NCBI RefSeq assembly: GCF_020524165.1
Contig: NZ_JAIVKU010000003.1
Location: 1-48,134 of the forward strand
Length of the DNA stretch: 48,134 nt
Direction of reading: 5' to 3'
Origin: Guptibacillus hwajinpoensis
GTDB lineage: Bacteria > Bacillota > Bacilli > Bacillales > Guptibacillaceae
The notes under the pieces are model-generated. The model made no database searches, had not been told where the DNA came from, and worked only from the letters and a program-made list of their open reading frames with translations. Positions 33,301-41,407 of the stretch are shown one piece after another. How positions within the stretch are numbered: position 1 is the stretch's first letter; every line of letters starts with the position of its first letter. The translations under genes and the position numbers were made by a program.

Positions 33301-34527
33301 AACCTCCCAGATGGTGAATATACCATTCGGGTAGATGGTTATTCTACGGTTGGAGAAACAACAGATTTTGATTTCTCAGTTACAGAAGCGAAAGTACTTG
33401 AGGCTGGCGAAGAAGGTGCTGGGAAGATTGAAGTCACTGGAAAGTCTAGCTTTGATTTGGGAGTAGGTAAGAAAGCAACTACAGACGTGAAGATCACAAC
33501 ACCAGAAGATGGTGGTAAGTATACAGCAGGTGTCTTCCTGAAAGATAAAGAAACTGGAGAAGTTCTTTCAATCGTTCCAGTTGAAACAGATGGCGATATG
33601 GTAGAAGTGGTAGCTGGAGATAACCGATTTGAAACAGCTATTGAAGTATCAAAACAAATGTATCCAGAAGGAACCACTGCTGATACCGTGTTTATCGCAA
33701 CTGGATTTAATTTCCCTGATGCGCTATCTGCAGGGCCGTTAGCAAGTGCTTATGATGCACCAATCCTACTTGCTAATAAAGATGGTATGCTTTCAGATGA
33801 TGTTTTAAATGAAATCTCTCGTCTTAAAGCGAAAAATGTCATGATTCTTGGTGGAGAAAACGCCATCTCGAAGAAAGTCAATACGCAGCTTGCAAACATT
33901 GGCGTCAGTACAGCTGATATCGAGCGCCTGAGCGGAGACACTCGTTATGATACGAACGTTCAAATTATTAACAAGCTTGCTGAAAAAGGCTCAACTAGTG
34001 AAGCTGTTTTCCTTGCAACTGGTAAAAACTTTGCCGATGCATTAAGTGCTGCCTCTATTGCTGGTGCAAATGATATGCCAATTGTATTAACTGATGGCAA
34101 AACTCTTACGGAAGATGCGAAAAAGCTTATGACTGGTAAGCAAGTGTATGTTCTTGGTGGAGATGCGGTCATTTCTAATGAAGTAGTCGATATGACTGAT
34201 GAACTATCGCTTTCTACAAAACGTCTTGCTGGAGCAAACCGCTTTGGTACACTCGTTGAAATTCATAAAGAACTTGGCTCCAATACGGATCAACTGTTCG
34301 TCGCTAACGGAATGAACTTCCCGGATGCCTTAGCAGCTGCACCACTTGTTGTGAAGGATCAGGGTAGCATGTTCCTTGTGAAGAGTGATGAAATCCCTAA
34401 AGAGATTGAATCATATCTTGTTAAGTACTTTACAACAACGGATGTCTCTGGCGCGAAAGTTCTAGGTGGAGATAATGCTGTAAACAAAGATGTAAAAGCT
34501 CAATTGAACAAATGGTTAAACAAGTAA
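30379..34527 (+). CDS. Large secreted subtilase with PPC domain and three CWB2 repeats
   Basis: This 1382-residue secreted protease starts with a signal peptide (VLTIVAGASLVASSFAGMTY...KAEA) and pro-region. The S8 domain has Asp175 (GIIDTGVDPGHE), His355 (DGHGTHVSGI) and Ser558 (GTSMSSP). The long Asp-His interval contains a probable calcium-binding insert (YRDLNGDGKGD, DMDQDKDFTDE). Beta-rich domains follow, including a PPC-like domain at about 920-1045 (DPGDDLDLYLYRS, LPDGEYTIRVDGYS). Three CWB2 repeats start near 1077, 1181 and 1281 (VAGDNRFETA, LSGDTRYDTN, LAGANRFGTL). The very acidic composition fits an extracellular protein in salty or alkaline surroundings. The ATG is preceded by AAGGGGG. 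Confidence 0.93.
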   Translation: MTFRKKVLTIVAGASLVASSFAGMTYNPEKAEAALTETKKFKLPVTQEIASLAASEQAKQELIIVANEHGGPDITKELEKLGVKVKKNTNNYLYLAEVPTSKVLQVYRLDSVGMLGANNEIVLDEGPSEDTDLKPKVKNPEDVVKPATEETHSATGVDEFHDKYDGTGIKVGIIDTGVDPGHEAFTQYNEEGEVVSSKIKGVVDTVGEGDVWFQQEAPEGDSITVEEGTYKTEGIDAEDDTYYFGSLLPASYDVDGEGKKLYRDLNGDGKGDAQFDVLLVDDQVYIDMDQDKDFTDEKAYGEGDVDNMDLNQEDEVAGANFRIASPSPTYQGHQFPNTTLYPFPVATVFFDGDGHGTHVSGITAANGPESENETGAVAAEGVAPGADLYGLKVFDSAGRTYGYSIANAMYLAAVPEEFGGFGTDVVNMSLGSSPDLNDGSGAYAKIIEDMGELFDTIYVTSAGNDGPGVDSVGAPGDGMKALSIGAYINSKMWATEYGYYPYGKNADGSPVQGEGLWYFSANGPTEDGQQKPDFVAPGSAYASFPEHLGNYEVLQGTSMSSPYVAGAVATLKQAALKDRIPFDYELAREALIQTAVHVDGYNRVQEGAGLIDVPAAYEYIRKHYINEVKEVNVTVYHGEKVSGGPGLYVRNKEVPEEVTVMVENPTDETKNLNISSNADWFTPSVKSIKLAPGEFKEMTVKYDKSKMDIGVNAGTLLIDDPDTAYAEARSFQTIVLGEEFTSEDRFRLTHEDEVQSSKTKSYFFNVEEGAQEVRFALEALKENDEFQGRVRMLVMNPDGDQVNAFQGYAGYDGLGVEDYVAKSPKSGVWEVAVYGTAAPKDGLDMNKFKLEAFVQDVVASPGRIELGSIMPGSEVSKTVTFENYLSTKRSVEVVGGAFSKPETAKSRETVADGGAYDKTITLKNNISLDVAIGNTSDPGDDLDLYLYRSKDGKIIGDYIAIDADGDSEESFTLKNLPDGEYTIRVDGYSTVGETTDFDFSVTEAKVLEAGEEGAGKIEVTGKSSFDLGVGKKATTDVKITTPEDGGKYTAGVFLKDKETGEVLSIVPVETDGDMVEVVAGDNRFETAIEVSKQMYPEGTTADTVFIATGFNFPDALSAGPLASAYDAPILLANKDGMLSDDVLNEISRLKAKNVMILGGENAISKKVNTQLANIGVSTADIERLSGDTRYDTNVQIINKLAEKGSTSEAVFLATGKNFADALSAASIAGANDMPIVLTDGKTLTEDAKKLMTGKQVYVLGGDAVISNEVVDMTDELSLSTKRLAGANRFGTLVEIHKELGSNTDQLFVANGMNFPDALAAAPLVVKDQGSMFLVKSDEIPKEIESYLVKYFTTTDVSGAKVLGGDNAVNKDVKAQLNKWLNK

Positions 34528-34536
34528 TCTAGCAAT

Positions 34537-34572
34537 AAAAGCCGCTCTCGAAAAAGTGAGCGGCTTTTTAAT
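34537..34572 (+). terminator. Terminator of large subtilase gene
   Basis: AAAAGCCGCTC pairs perfectly with GAGCGGCTTTT (11 bp, 10-nt loop) and runs into a T-run. Confidence 0.88.
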
Positions 34573-34651
34573 TTTTACTTGCAATCATTTTCCCTTTATT
34601 ACAATAATATTAATAGATACCATTATTCAACAGATTTTCAGGGGGGAAGGT

Positions 34652-35443
34652 ATGAAAAAAGCAATTTTTTTAATCGCTCTTATTGGATGCCTGGCAGTAG
34701 TCATTGCCGGGAAGTTTCATTGGGATGATAAGATTGAACAAACAGGTGCGACTGTAAGTGCAGAAGTGGATTCTGCATCAGCTACATCAAAACAAAGTGA
34801 AGGACCTAAAGAAATACCCGTTAGTAACAACGAACTCCAAAAACTTGTCACCAACTTTCCAGAGCACCTTCAGGAAAAAATGATGTCTTCTAACGAACCG
34901 ATTTCCGTTGCCATTGTCGGTTCCGAATCAATTGGTAAAAGTAAAGAAGGACTCAAGCAAAGTGTTGAAAAGGGATTGGAAGATTCCTATTGGGATGGGG
35001 CTTTTACAGTGAAACAATTTACATTCGAAGAGGCCACATCGGAGTCGATCGTTGAGGAAAAATTATACGAGAATGTCATTGAAGAAAAACCAGATATCGT
35101 TCTGTTAGAAGCGTTTACGTTAAATGATAATGGTGTTGTTGTTATTGATGAAGGGCACCAACATCTATCTACTTTTATGTCGGAATTAAAAGAGGCGATC
35201 CCAGGTGTCAGCATCATGCTCATGCCTTCTAATCCGATTGCTGATCCAGGCTATTACGCTCTTCAAATCAGTGCTCTTGAAAAATATGCAGAAGCAAATG
35301 ACATCGTATACTTGGACCACTGGAAAGAGTGGCCTGCAGTGGATAGTGAAGAAATAGACAATTATTTAGTCGATTCCAGACCGAATGAACAAGGTTTTGA
35401 AGTATGGGGCGATTACATCGTTGATTATTTAAGCGGTAACTAA
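34652..35443 (+). CDS. Secreted SGNH-hydrolase-like protein
   Basis: This 263-residue protein has an N-terminal membrane/signal segment (KKAIFLIALIGCLAVVIAG). The remainder has an SGNH/GDSL-like layout: a first block ISVAIVGSESIGKSKEG, a middle block PDIVLLEAFTLNDNG, a SIMLMPSNPIADPGYY segment and a last block DSRPNEQGFEVWGDYIVDYL. In active SGNH enzymes the last block is DxxHPN; here Arg replaces His, so catalysis is doubtful or differently arranged. The ATG at 34652 follows GGGGGGAAGG; the upstream ATG at 34556 lies inside the previous terminator. SGNH proteins often modify acyl groups on wall polysaccharides (inference here). Confidence 0.75.
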   Translation: MKKAIFLIALIGCLAVVIAGKFHWDDKIEQTGATVSAEVDSASATSKQSEGPKEIPVSNNELQKLVTNFPEHLQEKMMSSNEPISVAIVGSESIGKSKEGLKQSVEKGLEDSYWDGAFTVKQFTFEEATSESIVEEKLYENVIEEKPDIVLLEAFTLNDNGVVVIDEGHQHLSTFMSELKEAIPGVSIMLMPSNPIADPGYYALQISALEKYAEANDIVYLDHWKEWPAVDSEEIDNYLVDSRPNEQGFEVWGDYIVDYLSGN

Positions 35444-35448
35444 GTGCG

Positions 35449-35477
35449 AGCCTTCCTATTTTGTAGGGAGGCTTTTT
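35449..35477 (+). terminator. Terminator of SGNH-like gene
   Basis: AGCCTTCCTA pairs with TAGGGAGGCT (one G-U) around TTTTG, followed by TTTT. Confidence 0.85.
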
Positions 35478-35547
35478 GCTTTTTGCTTAGTGTTTTTATA
35501 AGATGGATAGGAACGTGAGTCACCATTCGACTAAAAGGAGAGTCAGC

Positions 35548-36690
35548 ATGGCACCTGTTAAAGTAATGAGTGTATTTGGTACAAGACCTGAAGCAATAAA
35601 AATGGCGCCACTTGTGAATGAACTAAAAAAATATCCCCAACACATTACGCCGCTTGTTGCTGTCACAGCTCAGCATCGAGAAATGCTTGATCAAGTATTG
35701 TCGATTTTTGAGATCGAACCAGATTACGATTTAAATATTATGAAAAGCAAACAGTCACTTGCTGATATTACAACGAGAGTGCTTAATGGTCTTGATCAAA
35801 TTATGAAAGAAGAAAAGCCCGATCTTGTGCTTGTTCATGGAGATACGACAACGACATTTTCTGCAAGTCTTGCAGCATTTTATAATCAGATTTCAGTTGG
35901 TCATGTTGAAGCTGGTTTGAGATCACATGATAAATGGTCTCCGTACCCGGAAGAAATGAACCGAATGTTAACTGGGAATCTTGCTGATCTGCACTTTGCG
36001 CCAACGAATCGAGCATTACAAAATTTATTAAATGAAGGTAAAAAAGCAGAAAGCATTTATATAACTGGTAATACAGCGATTGATGCATTGAAAAATACTG
36101 TGCGAGAAGACTACGATCATCCCTTACTAATGAAAATGAAGGGCAACCGAATGATATTGCTCACGTCTCACAGGCGTGAAAATCACGGAGAACCAATGAA
36201 ACATATTTTTCAGGCGGTTATTCGAATGGTGAATGAACATAAGGATGTTCACGTTGTATTTCCAGTCCATTTAAATCCATCCATCAGACAGTTGGCGGAT
36301 GAAGTACTTGGGAACCATTCACGTGTTCATTTAATTGAGCCACTAGATGTTATTGACTTTCATAATTTCGCTTCTAGAGCAACATTAATCTTAACGGATT
36401 CAGGAGGTGTTCAAGAAGAGGCACCATCTCTAGGTACTCCTGTACTCGTTTTAAGAGAAAATACAGAAAGACCAGAAGGCGTATCAGCAGGAACGCTTAA
36501 ACTTGTGGGAACGGATGAAGAAATCATCTATTCCACTGCAGCAACTCTTCTTGAAAATGAGCAAGAATATAACAAAATGTCGAAAGCATCAAATCCATAC
36601 GGAGATGGAGAAGCATCAAAGCGAATTGCTGAAGCAATCTTATATTATTTTGGAATATCTGACAGAAAACCAGAAGCATTTCTTGAATAA
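35548..36690 (+). CDS. mnaA: UDP-N-acetylglucosamine 2-epimerase
   Basis: This 380-residue non-hydrolysing epimerase interconverts UDP-GlcNAc and UDP-ManNAc. Motifs: SVFGTRPEAIKMAPLV at the start, VHGDTTTTFSASL, HVEAGLRSHDKWSPYPEEMNR, LTSHRRENHGEP and TDSGGVQEEAPSLGTPVLVLRENTERPEG. The ATG at 35548 follows AAAGGAGAG; the upstream in-frame ATG at 35503 lacks an SD. UDP-ManNAc is the precursor of wall teichoic acid linkage units and of ManNAcA polymers. Here it would supply the UDP-HexNAc dehydrogenases at 42673-45339. In B. subtilis mnaA also lies near lytABC and tagGH. Ends with a perfect terminator. Confidence 0.95.
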   Translation: MAPVKVMSVFGTRPEAIKMAPLVNELKKYPQHITPLVAVTAQHREMLDQVLSIFEIEPDYDLNIMKSKQSLADITTRVLNGLDQIMKEEKPDLVLVHGDTTTTFSASLAAFYNQISVGHVEAGLRSHDKWSPYPEEMNRMLTGNLADLHFAPTNRALQNLLNEGKKAESIYITGNTAIDALKNTVREDYDHPLLMKMKGNRMILLTSHRRENHGEPMKHIFQAVIRMVNEHKDVHVVFPVHLNPSIRQLADEVLGNHSRVHLIEPLDVIDFHNFASRATLILTDSGGVQEEAPSLGTPVLVLRENTERPEGVSAGTLKLVGTDEEIIYSTAATLLENEQEYNKMSKASNPYGDGEASKRIAEAILYYFGISDRKPEAFLE

Positions 36691-36700
36691 ACATCCAATG

Positions 36701-36733
36701 AAAACCTTTCTATTAAATATAGAAAGGTTTTTT
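36701..36733 (+). terminator. Terminator of mnaA
   Basis: AAAACCTTTCTAT pairs perfectly with ATAGAAAGGTTTT (13 bp, 5-nt loop), then TT. Confidence 0.88.
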
Positions 36734-36855
36734 CTATTACCCGTAATGGAAACATAGTCATATTTTCTTATCTTAAACGGATTGGTGAATAAACATAGAA
36801 GTTCTCTCCTTCCTATATTATTATGTAATAGATTGCCAAAATAGGAGAGTGGGAT

Positions 36856-38937
36856 ATGAAAAAAAGATTATGTGTTAGTTTTTTTCTTTTGATCGTTATG
36901 TTGTTACACAGTCCATCTTTTGCTTCAGCTGAAAAATACATAGTGATTGATCCAGGGCATGGCGGGAGCTTTACTGGAACATCAGGTTATTCGGGCGCAG
37001 AAACAGGCTTCTATGAAAAGGTTGGAACGCTTGAAATTGGTTTGAAGCTAAAAGAAAAGTTAAAAGATACGGATATTAAAGTTTTCATGACACGACAAAC
37101 GGATCGAGATTTTGCAAATGATTCGAAAGAAGATCTTATTGAAAGAATGAAGATTGCAAACGGATACGTAAAAGGAAATAATGACAACTCGCTTTTTATT
37201 TCCATTCACCATAATGCGTATCCGTTTAGTACGCTCGTTAAAGGATATGAAACCTATTATTATAGTAAAGCCGCGGCGTGGGATGAGGAGTATCCACCAG
37301 ATCCAATTCAGGTTAATTTTGAATCAGAAAGCCGCAGACTTGCTAGCATCGTTCATCCACAGGTTTTGAATAAGACCGGTTTGCTCGATAAAGGAATTCA
37401 AAATGACCAGGCTTTCTTTGTCATTCGAAATGCACAAATGCCGTCTGTACTCGTAGAACTTGGCTATATGTCGAATCCTTCAGAAGAAAATTTGATTAAA
37501 ACAAGCCGTTTTCAAAGTGATGCAGCAGAAGCGCTTGCACAGGCTGCTATAAACTTCTTTAAAGTGTTTGAAGTGAAGGACAGTAACGGAAACGAAATTA
37601 AGCAATTCACTTCACGAGATGATGCGATCACTTTCGCAAAAACGCTTAAGAACGTGACGGTATTTGATAAAGATAAGCAGGAAACGATCTATGACTCTAC
37701 TAAAGTAAACTATGATGTTTATATTAAAGGAAATAGTAAAGCTGTTTCTTTTACAGAGCTTTCGGATGCGATCAATTATGCTAAAGATCGAAAAAACACA
37801 AAAGTCATTGATAAAAAGAAAGGCACTATTGAATGGTCAAATTATTTAACTCGTCCTTATCAAATTCGGAGCATAGATGGCTCCAGTCAAGGGAGCTATT
37901 TTGAGAAGAGTCAGGCTATTTCAGCGGCTAAAACCATGAAGGATGTAAAAGTTGTCAATCGCTCATCTGCTGATACTCTTTGGACAAATATTTCTGGAGA
38001 ACAAGTGACAAAGACTCTTAACGTGAAGGCTCTTGCTGGAAGCGATCGATTTGAAACAGCCATTAAGATTTCAAAAGAAATTTATCCAGAAGGTTTTAAA
38101 GATAATAAGAATGAAAAAACAGTCGTACTTACAAATGGATTAGGTTATGCAGATGCTCTATCTGTAGGTCCTCTTGCTGCGCAATTAGGAAATGCACCCA
38201 TTCTTTTAACTAGAGACTCTTCGCTCGATCCTTATGCTGAGCAAGAAATCAAGCGATTAGGAGCTGAGAAAGTCTTATTAATTGGTGGAAAGAATGCCAT
38301 TTCTGCAACGGTTGAAAAGCAAGTCAAGGGATTAGGGGTAACAGCGGAAAGGATTGGTGGAGCAAATCGCTATGAAACAAACTTGATGATTAACGAACGA
38401 CTTGATCATGTTGAGGGCGTGTTTGTAGCGAATGGCTTAAGCTATGCAGATGCGCTGGCAAGCTCGCCAATCGCTTCAGCATCAGATTGGGCGATACTTC
38501 TTACCGATAAGAAAAAATTATCAGCGGAAGCTCTTTCATATGTAAAAGGAAAAGATACAGCGATACTTGGTGGAGAAGCCGTTATTTCTTCAAATCTAGA
38601 AGAGCAGCTGAAAAATTTAAATGGATCGAGTGTGAATCGTTTGGCTGGGGAGACACGATATGAAACGCTTGCTGCTATTTTAAATGAATATAGCGACGAA
38701 ATGGTCTCAGATACTGTGCTTCTTTCCATTGGTCAGGATTTTCCTGATGCTCTCGTTTCTTCTTCATTAGCAGTTCAAACTGGTGCACCGTTAATTCTCG
38801 TACATGATGAATTGAATTCCTCCGTACAAGATGTTCTTTTTGATTATGGGATGGAAAACCGCGTAACCTCTTTGTTCTCAATTGGTGGAAAAGTTCAGGA
38901 GAAACCGAAAAGCCAGGTAGCTAACCGATTATATTAG
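36856..38937 (+). CDS. LytC-like N-acetylmuramoyl-L-alanine amidase with CWB2 repeats
   Basis: This secreted 693-residue autolysin has a signal peptide to about SFASA (residue 26), then an Amidase_3 domain with zinc ligands in DPGHGG, ETGFYEKV and SIHHNA and the catalytic Glu in VLVELGYMSNPSEE. Residues about 245-385 contain three copies of an unfamiliar repeat of about 50 residues (FTSRDDAITFAKTLKNVTVF, FTELSDAINYAKDRKNTKVI, FEKSQAISAAKTMKDVKVV). Three CWB2 repeats start near 390, 498 and 592 (LAGSDRFETA, IGGANRYETN, LAGETRYETL). The enzyme cuts the lactyl-L-Ala amide bond of peptidoglycan. Relative to B. subtilis LytC the anchor is C-terminal. SD TAGGAGAGTGGG. Confidence 0.93.
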   Translation: MKKRLCVSFFLLIVMLLHSPSFASAEKYIVIDPGHGGSFTGTSGYSGAETGFYEKVGTLEIGLKLKEKLKDTDIKVFMTRQTDRDFANDSKEDLIERMKIANGYVKGNNDNSLFISIHHNAYPFSTLVKGYETYYYSKAAAWDEEYPPDPIQVNFESESRRLASIVHPQVLNKTGLLDKGIQNDQAFFVIRNAQMPSVLVELGYMSNPSEENLIKTSRFQSDAAEALAQAAINFFKVFEVKDSNGNEIKQFTSRDDAITFAKTLKNVTVFDKDKQETIYDSTKVNYDVYIKGNSKAVSFTELSDAINYAKDRKNTKVIDKKKGTIEWSNYLTRPYQIRSIDGSSQGSYFEKSQAISAAKTMKDVKVVNRSSADTLWTNISGEQVTKTLNVKALAGSDRFETAIKISKEIYPEGFKDNKNEKTVVLTNGLGYADALSVGPLAAQLGNAPILLTRDSSLDPYAEQEIKRLGAEKVLLIGGKNAISATVEKQVKGLGVTAERIGGANRYETNLMINERLDHVEGVFVANGLSYADALASSPIASASDWAILLTDKKKLSAEALSYVKGKDTAILGGEAVISSNLEEQLKNLNGSSVNRLAGETRYETLAAILNEYSDEMVSDTVLLSIGQDFPDALVSSSLAVQTGAPLILVHDELNSSVQDVLFDYGMENRVTSLFSIGGKVQEKPKSQVANRLY

Positions 38938-38967
38938 GCACACATTAACTTCAGCTTGGAGGCAGGT

Positions 38968-39576
38968 ATGAAAAAAAACACGATAATTTTCCTTTTAATG
39001 CTATTGATAGCGTCTGGGTGTGGCACAGCTGCAACAGAGGATCGTTCAGGTGAAGCTGGTGAAGCCAAAGCAGGTACGAACGAAGTAAGTGCAATGAATG
39101 AGCTGGACTTCATTCATTACCGACCCGAAACTGGTGTCACAAAGTCATTTACATCTCAAGGAAAGCAGTTGTTCACAGAGTATATTGTTGATCAAAATGC
39201 AAACTATATCCAAAGGATTATTACGCTTGGAGAGATGCAAACGACTCAGATTGTTAAATGGACAGAAGACCGAGCTGCTGTAGTAGAAGAAAGTCAATTA
39301 AGTAGTAAAGAAAGTATGCTTGAGGGATATGAATCAGTCGAGGAAGTGGAGTCTCTGTTGGATCCTACCGAGAAAAATGAAGGGCTAGAAATGTCGATTG
39401 TCGATACGGTAGAAGTTCCTTATGGAAGTTTTCATGACGTGATTAAGGTGACAAGGAAGCAAGACCAAATGATGATAACGCTCTTCTATGCAAAAGGAGT
39501 AGGAATGATTAAGCAAGTATATGAAACACAAGATAACTCAGAAAAAGAAGTAGCGGAATTAGCTGAAATTCAATAA
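38968..39576 (+). CDS. Acidic lipoprotein of unknown function
   Basis: This 202-residue lipoprotein has the signal KKNTIIFLLMLLIASGC with the lipid-modified Cys at 18. The mature part is acidic. It contains VEVPYGSFHDVIKVTRKQDQ and FYAKGVGMIKQVY, a pattern common in Bacillus lipoproteins with a beta-rich core, but no named family could be assigned. It starts 31 bp after the amidase stop with no terminator between, so the two are co-transcribed. The B. subtilis lytABC operon likewise includes an acidic lipoprotein (LytA), although this one is twice as long. The ATG at 38968 is chosen over TTG at 38956, which precedes the SD GGAGG. Confidence 0.82.
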   Translation: MKKNTIIFLLMLLIASGCGTAATEDRSGEAGEAKAGTNEVSAMNELDFIHYRPETGVTKSFTSQGKQLFTEYIVDQNANYIQRIITLGEMQTTQIVKWTEDRAAVVEESQLSSKESMLEGYESVEEVESLLDPTEKNEGLEMSIVDTVEVPYGSFHDVIKVTRKQDQMMITLFYAKGVGMIKQVYETQDNSEKEVAELAEIQ

Positions 39577-39581
39577 AAAAC

Positions 39582-39612
39582 AAAAAAAGCAGCCAATCTG
39601 GTTGCTTTTTTT
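39582..39612 (+). terminator. Terminator of amidase-lipoprotein operon
   Basis: AAAAAGCAGCC pairs with GGTTGCTTTTT (one G-U) around AATCT, with seven T. Confidence 0.88.
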
Positions 39613-39901
39613 CGTTTTAGAAAGCTCGAAAAAGTTGTTCGACAAAAGATGGCAATTCAGGTTGAATTATGAAAGAATAAGTTAATCGTTTCTAAATACA
39701 TGAGAAACGTTAAGATTTTGTAAATTACGGTTGAATAAAGGGGGAGATTAGCGAAAAAATGTAGAGGAAAGGCGATTTATCAAGGGGTAGTACTTAAGAT
39801 GACAGGCTTCTGATACTAGTAGACGGCAGAAGCGGAATTATATAAAATATAATATGACGTTTGGAAATATAAATGCAGTTAGATTAGGAGTTAACAAGCG
39901 A
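39613..39901 (+). promoter_or_regulatory. Leader region of the polysaccharide operon
   Basis: These 289 bp hold no convincing gene. Two inverted repeats are visible: CGTTTCT-N9-AGAAACG at 39687-39709, and GCTTCTG-N14-CAGAAGC at 39806-39833. The latter is followed by an A/T-rich stretch and then the first gene. The long structured leader before a long wall-polysaccharide operon could hold a promoter plus an antitermination or attenuation element, but I cannot name a specific class. Confidence 0.4.
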
Positions 39902-40681
39902 ATGTTTAAAAAATTACTTAACGATTGGCGAAACAACAAAGATTTGCTTTACCACCTAACCGTATCGGAATTGAAATCAAATACTGCTAGAACGTACCTT
40001 GGAACATTATGGTGGATTGTCGATCCGATCCTGTATATGGCGATTTATTATTTTCTAGTTGGGATTGTTTTAAATCGCGGTGGAGATGATTACGCTGTTT
40101 ACCTCTTTACGGGCTTGATCCCATTGAAATGGGCAACCGCATGCATGGTCGATGCCACTACAGCGATTTCATCAAAAGCCCGAATTCTTCAACAGGTTTA
40201 TGTGCCAAAGCTTACTTTTATTCTGGTACGGCTTGGTGTAAATACATTTAAGTTTCTTGTAAGTTCAGTCATTATGGTTTTATTCCTCTATTTTAGTGGC
40301 GTTGACTTAACCATAAATGCGTTAAATTTCTTTATATTAATCGTATTTAACCTTCTTTTATTACTCCCAATCATGATAATCATGGCTCATATTGGTGTGT
40401 ACTTAAAAGATATTAAAAATATGATGCAATACATTTCACGGACATTGCTCTATTTATCACCAGTACTTTTCCGAATGGAGTCGGTTCCTGCGAATATTCG
40501 AGATCTTCTATATCTCAATCCTTTTACTGACTTTCTCGTCTCATACCGTAACATTTTTCTTTATCAAGGACAGCCACTATGGGACAACCTCTTCATTATA
40601 TTAGGTCTCTCATTAGTCCTCTTGTTCATTGGACTACGCATTTTGAACAAATACGACAAACAATATGCCAAGGTGATTTAA
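39902..40681 (+). CDS. ABC-2 polysaccharide export permease (TagG-like)
   Basis: This 259-residue inner-membrane protein is of the TagG/Wzm export family. It has a cytoplasmic N-terminal helix with SELKSNTARTYLGTLWWIVDP, the typical ABC-2 start, followed by about six helices (YMAIYYFLVGIVL, FLVSSVIMVLFLYF, FFILIVFNLLLLLPIMII, LFIILGLSLVLLFIGL). It exports a lipid-linked glycan with the ATPase directly downstream (TTG immediately after this stop). The ATG at 39902 has AGGAG 11 nt upstream; the ATG at 39854 has no SD. First gene of an operon running past the window end. Confidence 0.9.
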   Translation: MFKKLLNDWRNNKDLLYHLTVSELKSNTARTYLGTLWWIVDPILYMAIYYFLVGIVLNRGGDDYAVYLFTGLIPLKWATACMVDATTAISSKARILQQVYVPKLTFILVRLGVNTFKFLVSSVIMVLFLYFSGVDLTINALNFFILIVFNLLLLLPIMIIMAHIGVYLKDIKNMMQYISRTLLYLSPVLFRMESVPANIRDLLYLNPFTDFLVSYRNIFLYQGQPLWDNLFIILGLSLVLLFIGLRILNKYDKQYAKVI

Positions 40682-41407
40682 TTGAAAAAGGACATCATTG
40701 AATTAAAAGATATTTGGGTCTCGTATCCTGAGCACTCTGATAATCCACTGAAACAATTGCTTAGTAAGGATAAAAAGCAGTTCTGGGCATTGAAAGGCCT
40801 TGATTTTACTGTAAAAAAAGGGGAAGTGCTTGGCATCATCGGAAGGAATGGTTCTGGAAAGAGTACGCTTTTAAAGCTAATGAGTGGCTTGATTGAACCA
40901 GATCAGGGATCTTACCAGGTGGAAGGAAAGCGACCGATGTTACTCTCCCTTGGGGCAGGTTTCCAACCAGAATTGTCAGGGATTGAAAATATTTATTTGA
41001 ATGCCCTGTTGCTAGGCAATCGCAAGAAGAAAATTGATGAAAACCTTGAGGCCATTATCGAATTTTCTGAGCTTGATGATTTTATTTATAAGCCTGTCAG
41101 AACTTATTCTTCTGGAATGAGAGCAAGGCTAGCCTTTTCGACTGCCATTATGCTTGATCCAGAAATTTTATTGATTGATGAGGTTCTTGGAGTTGGGGAC
41201 TCTGCGTTTCAAAAGAAATGTAAAGACGCTATTCTCGAGAAAATCCAGCAGGATCGAACGGTTATTCTCGTCACGCATTCTTCGGGGCTTGTGAAACAAA
41301 TTTGCGATCGCGTTGTTTGGATTCATCGAGGCGAACAAAAAGCAGTAGGCGATACGAAAGAAATTGTTGAACAGTATGATGAGTTTATGAAGGCGAAAAA
41401 GAAATGA
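40682..41407 (+). CDS. Polysaccharide export ABC ATPase (TagH-like)
   Basis: This 241-residue ATPase shows Walker A GIIGRNGSGKSTLLKLM, Q-loop region LSLGAGFQPELSGIENIYLN (typical of TagH/Wzt), signature YSSGMRARLAFS, Walker B PEILLIDEVLGVGD and H-loop VTHSS. The N-terminal insert NPLKQLLSKDKKQFWALKGLDF is also typical of teichoic acid and O-antigen exporters. It lacks the C-terminal extension of B. subtilis TagH and of Wzt proteins that recognise a terminal sugar, so export is probably not coupled to a chain cap. The TTG start abuts the permease stop; AAGGTGAT is the SD. It overlaps the next gene by ATGA. Confidence 0.93.
   Translation: MKKDIIELKDIWVSYPEHSDNPLKQLLSKDKKQFWALKGLDFTVKKGEVLGIIGRNGSGKSTLLKLMSGLIEPDQGSYQVEGKRPMLLSLGAGFQPELSGIENIYLNALLLGNRKKKIDENLEAIIEFSELDDFIYKPVRTYSSGMRARLAFSTAIMLDPEILLIDEVLGVGDSAFQKKCKDAILEKIQQDRTVILVTHSSGLVKQICDRVVWIHRGEQKAVGDTKEIVEQYDEFMKAKKK

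Noticed and set aside
39841..39901. ATG at 39854 as start of the TagG-like permease
   Set aside because: No SD upstream; AGGAG precedes the internal ATG at 39902, which begins at the conserved N-terminus.
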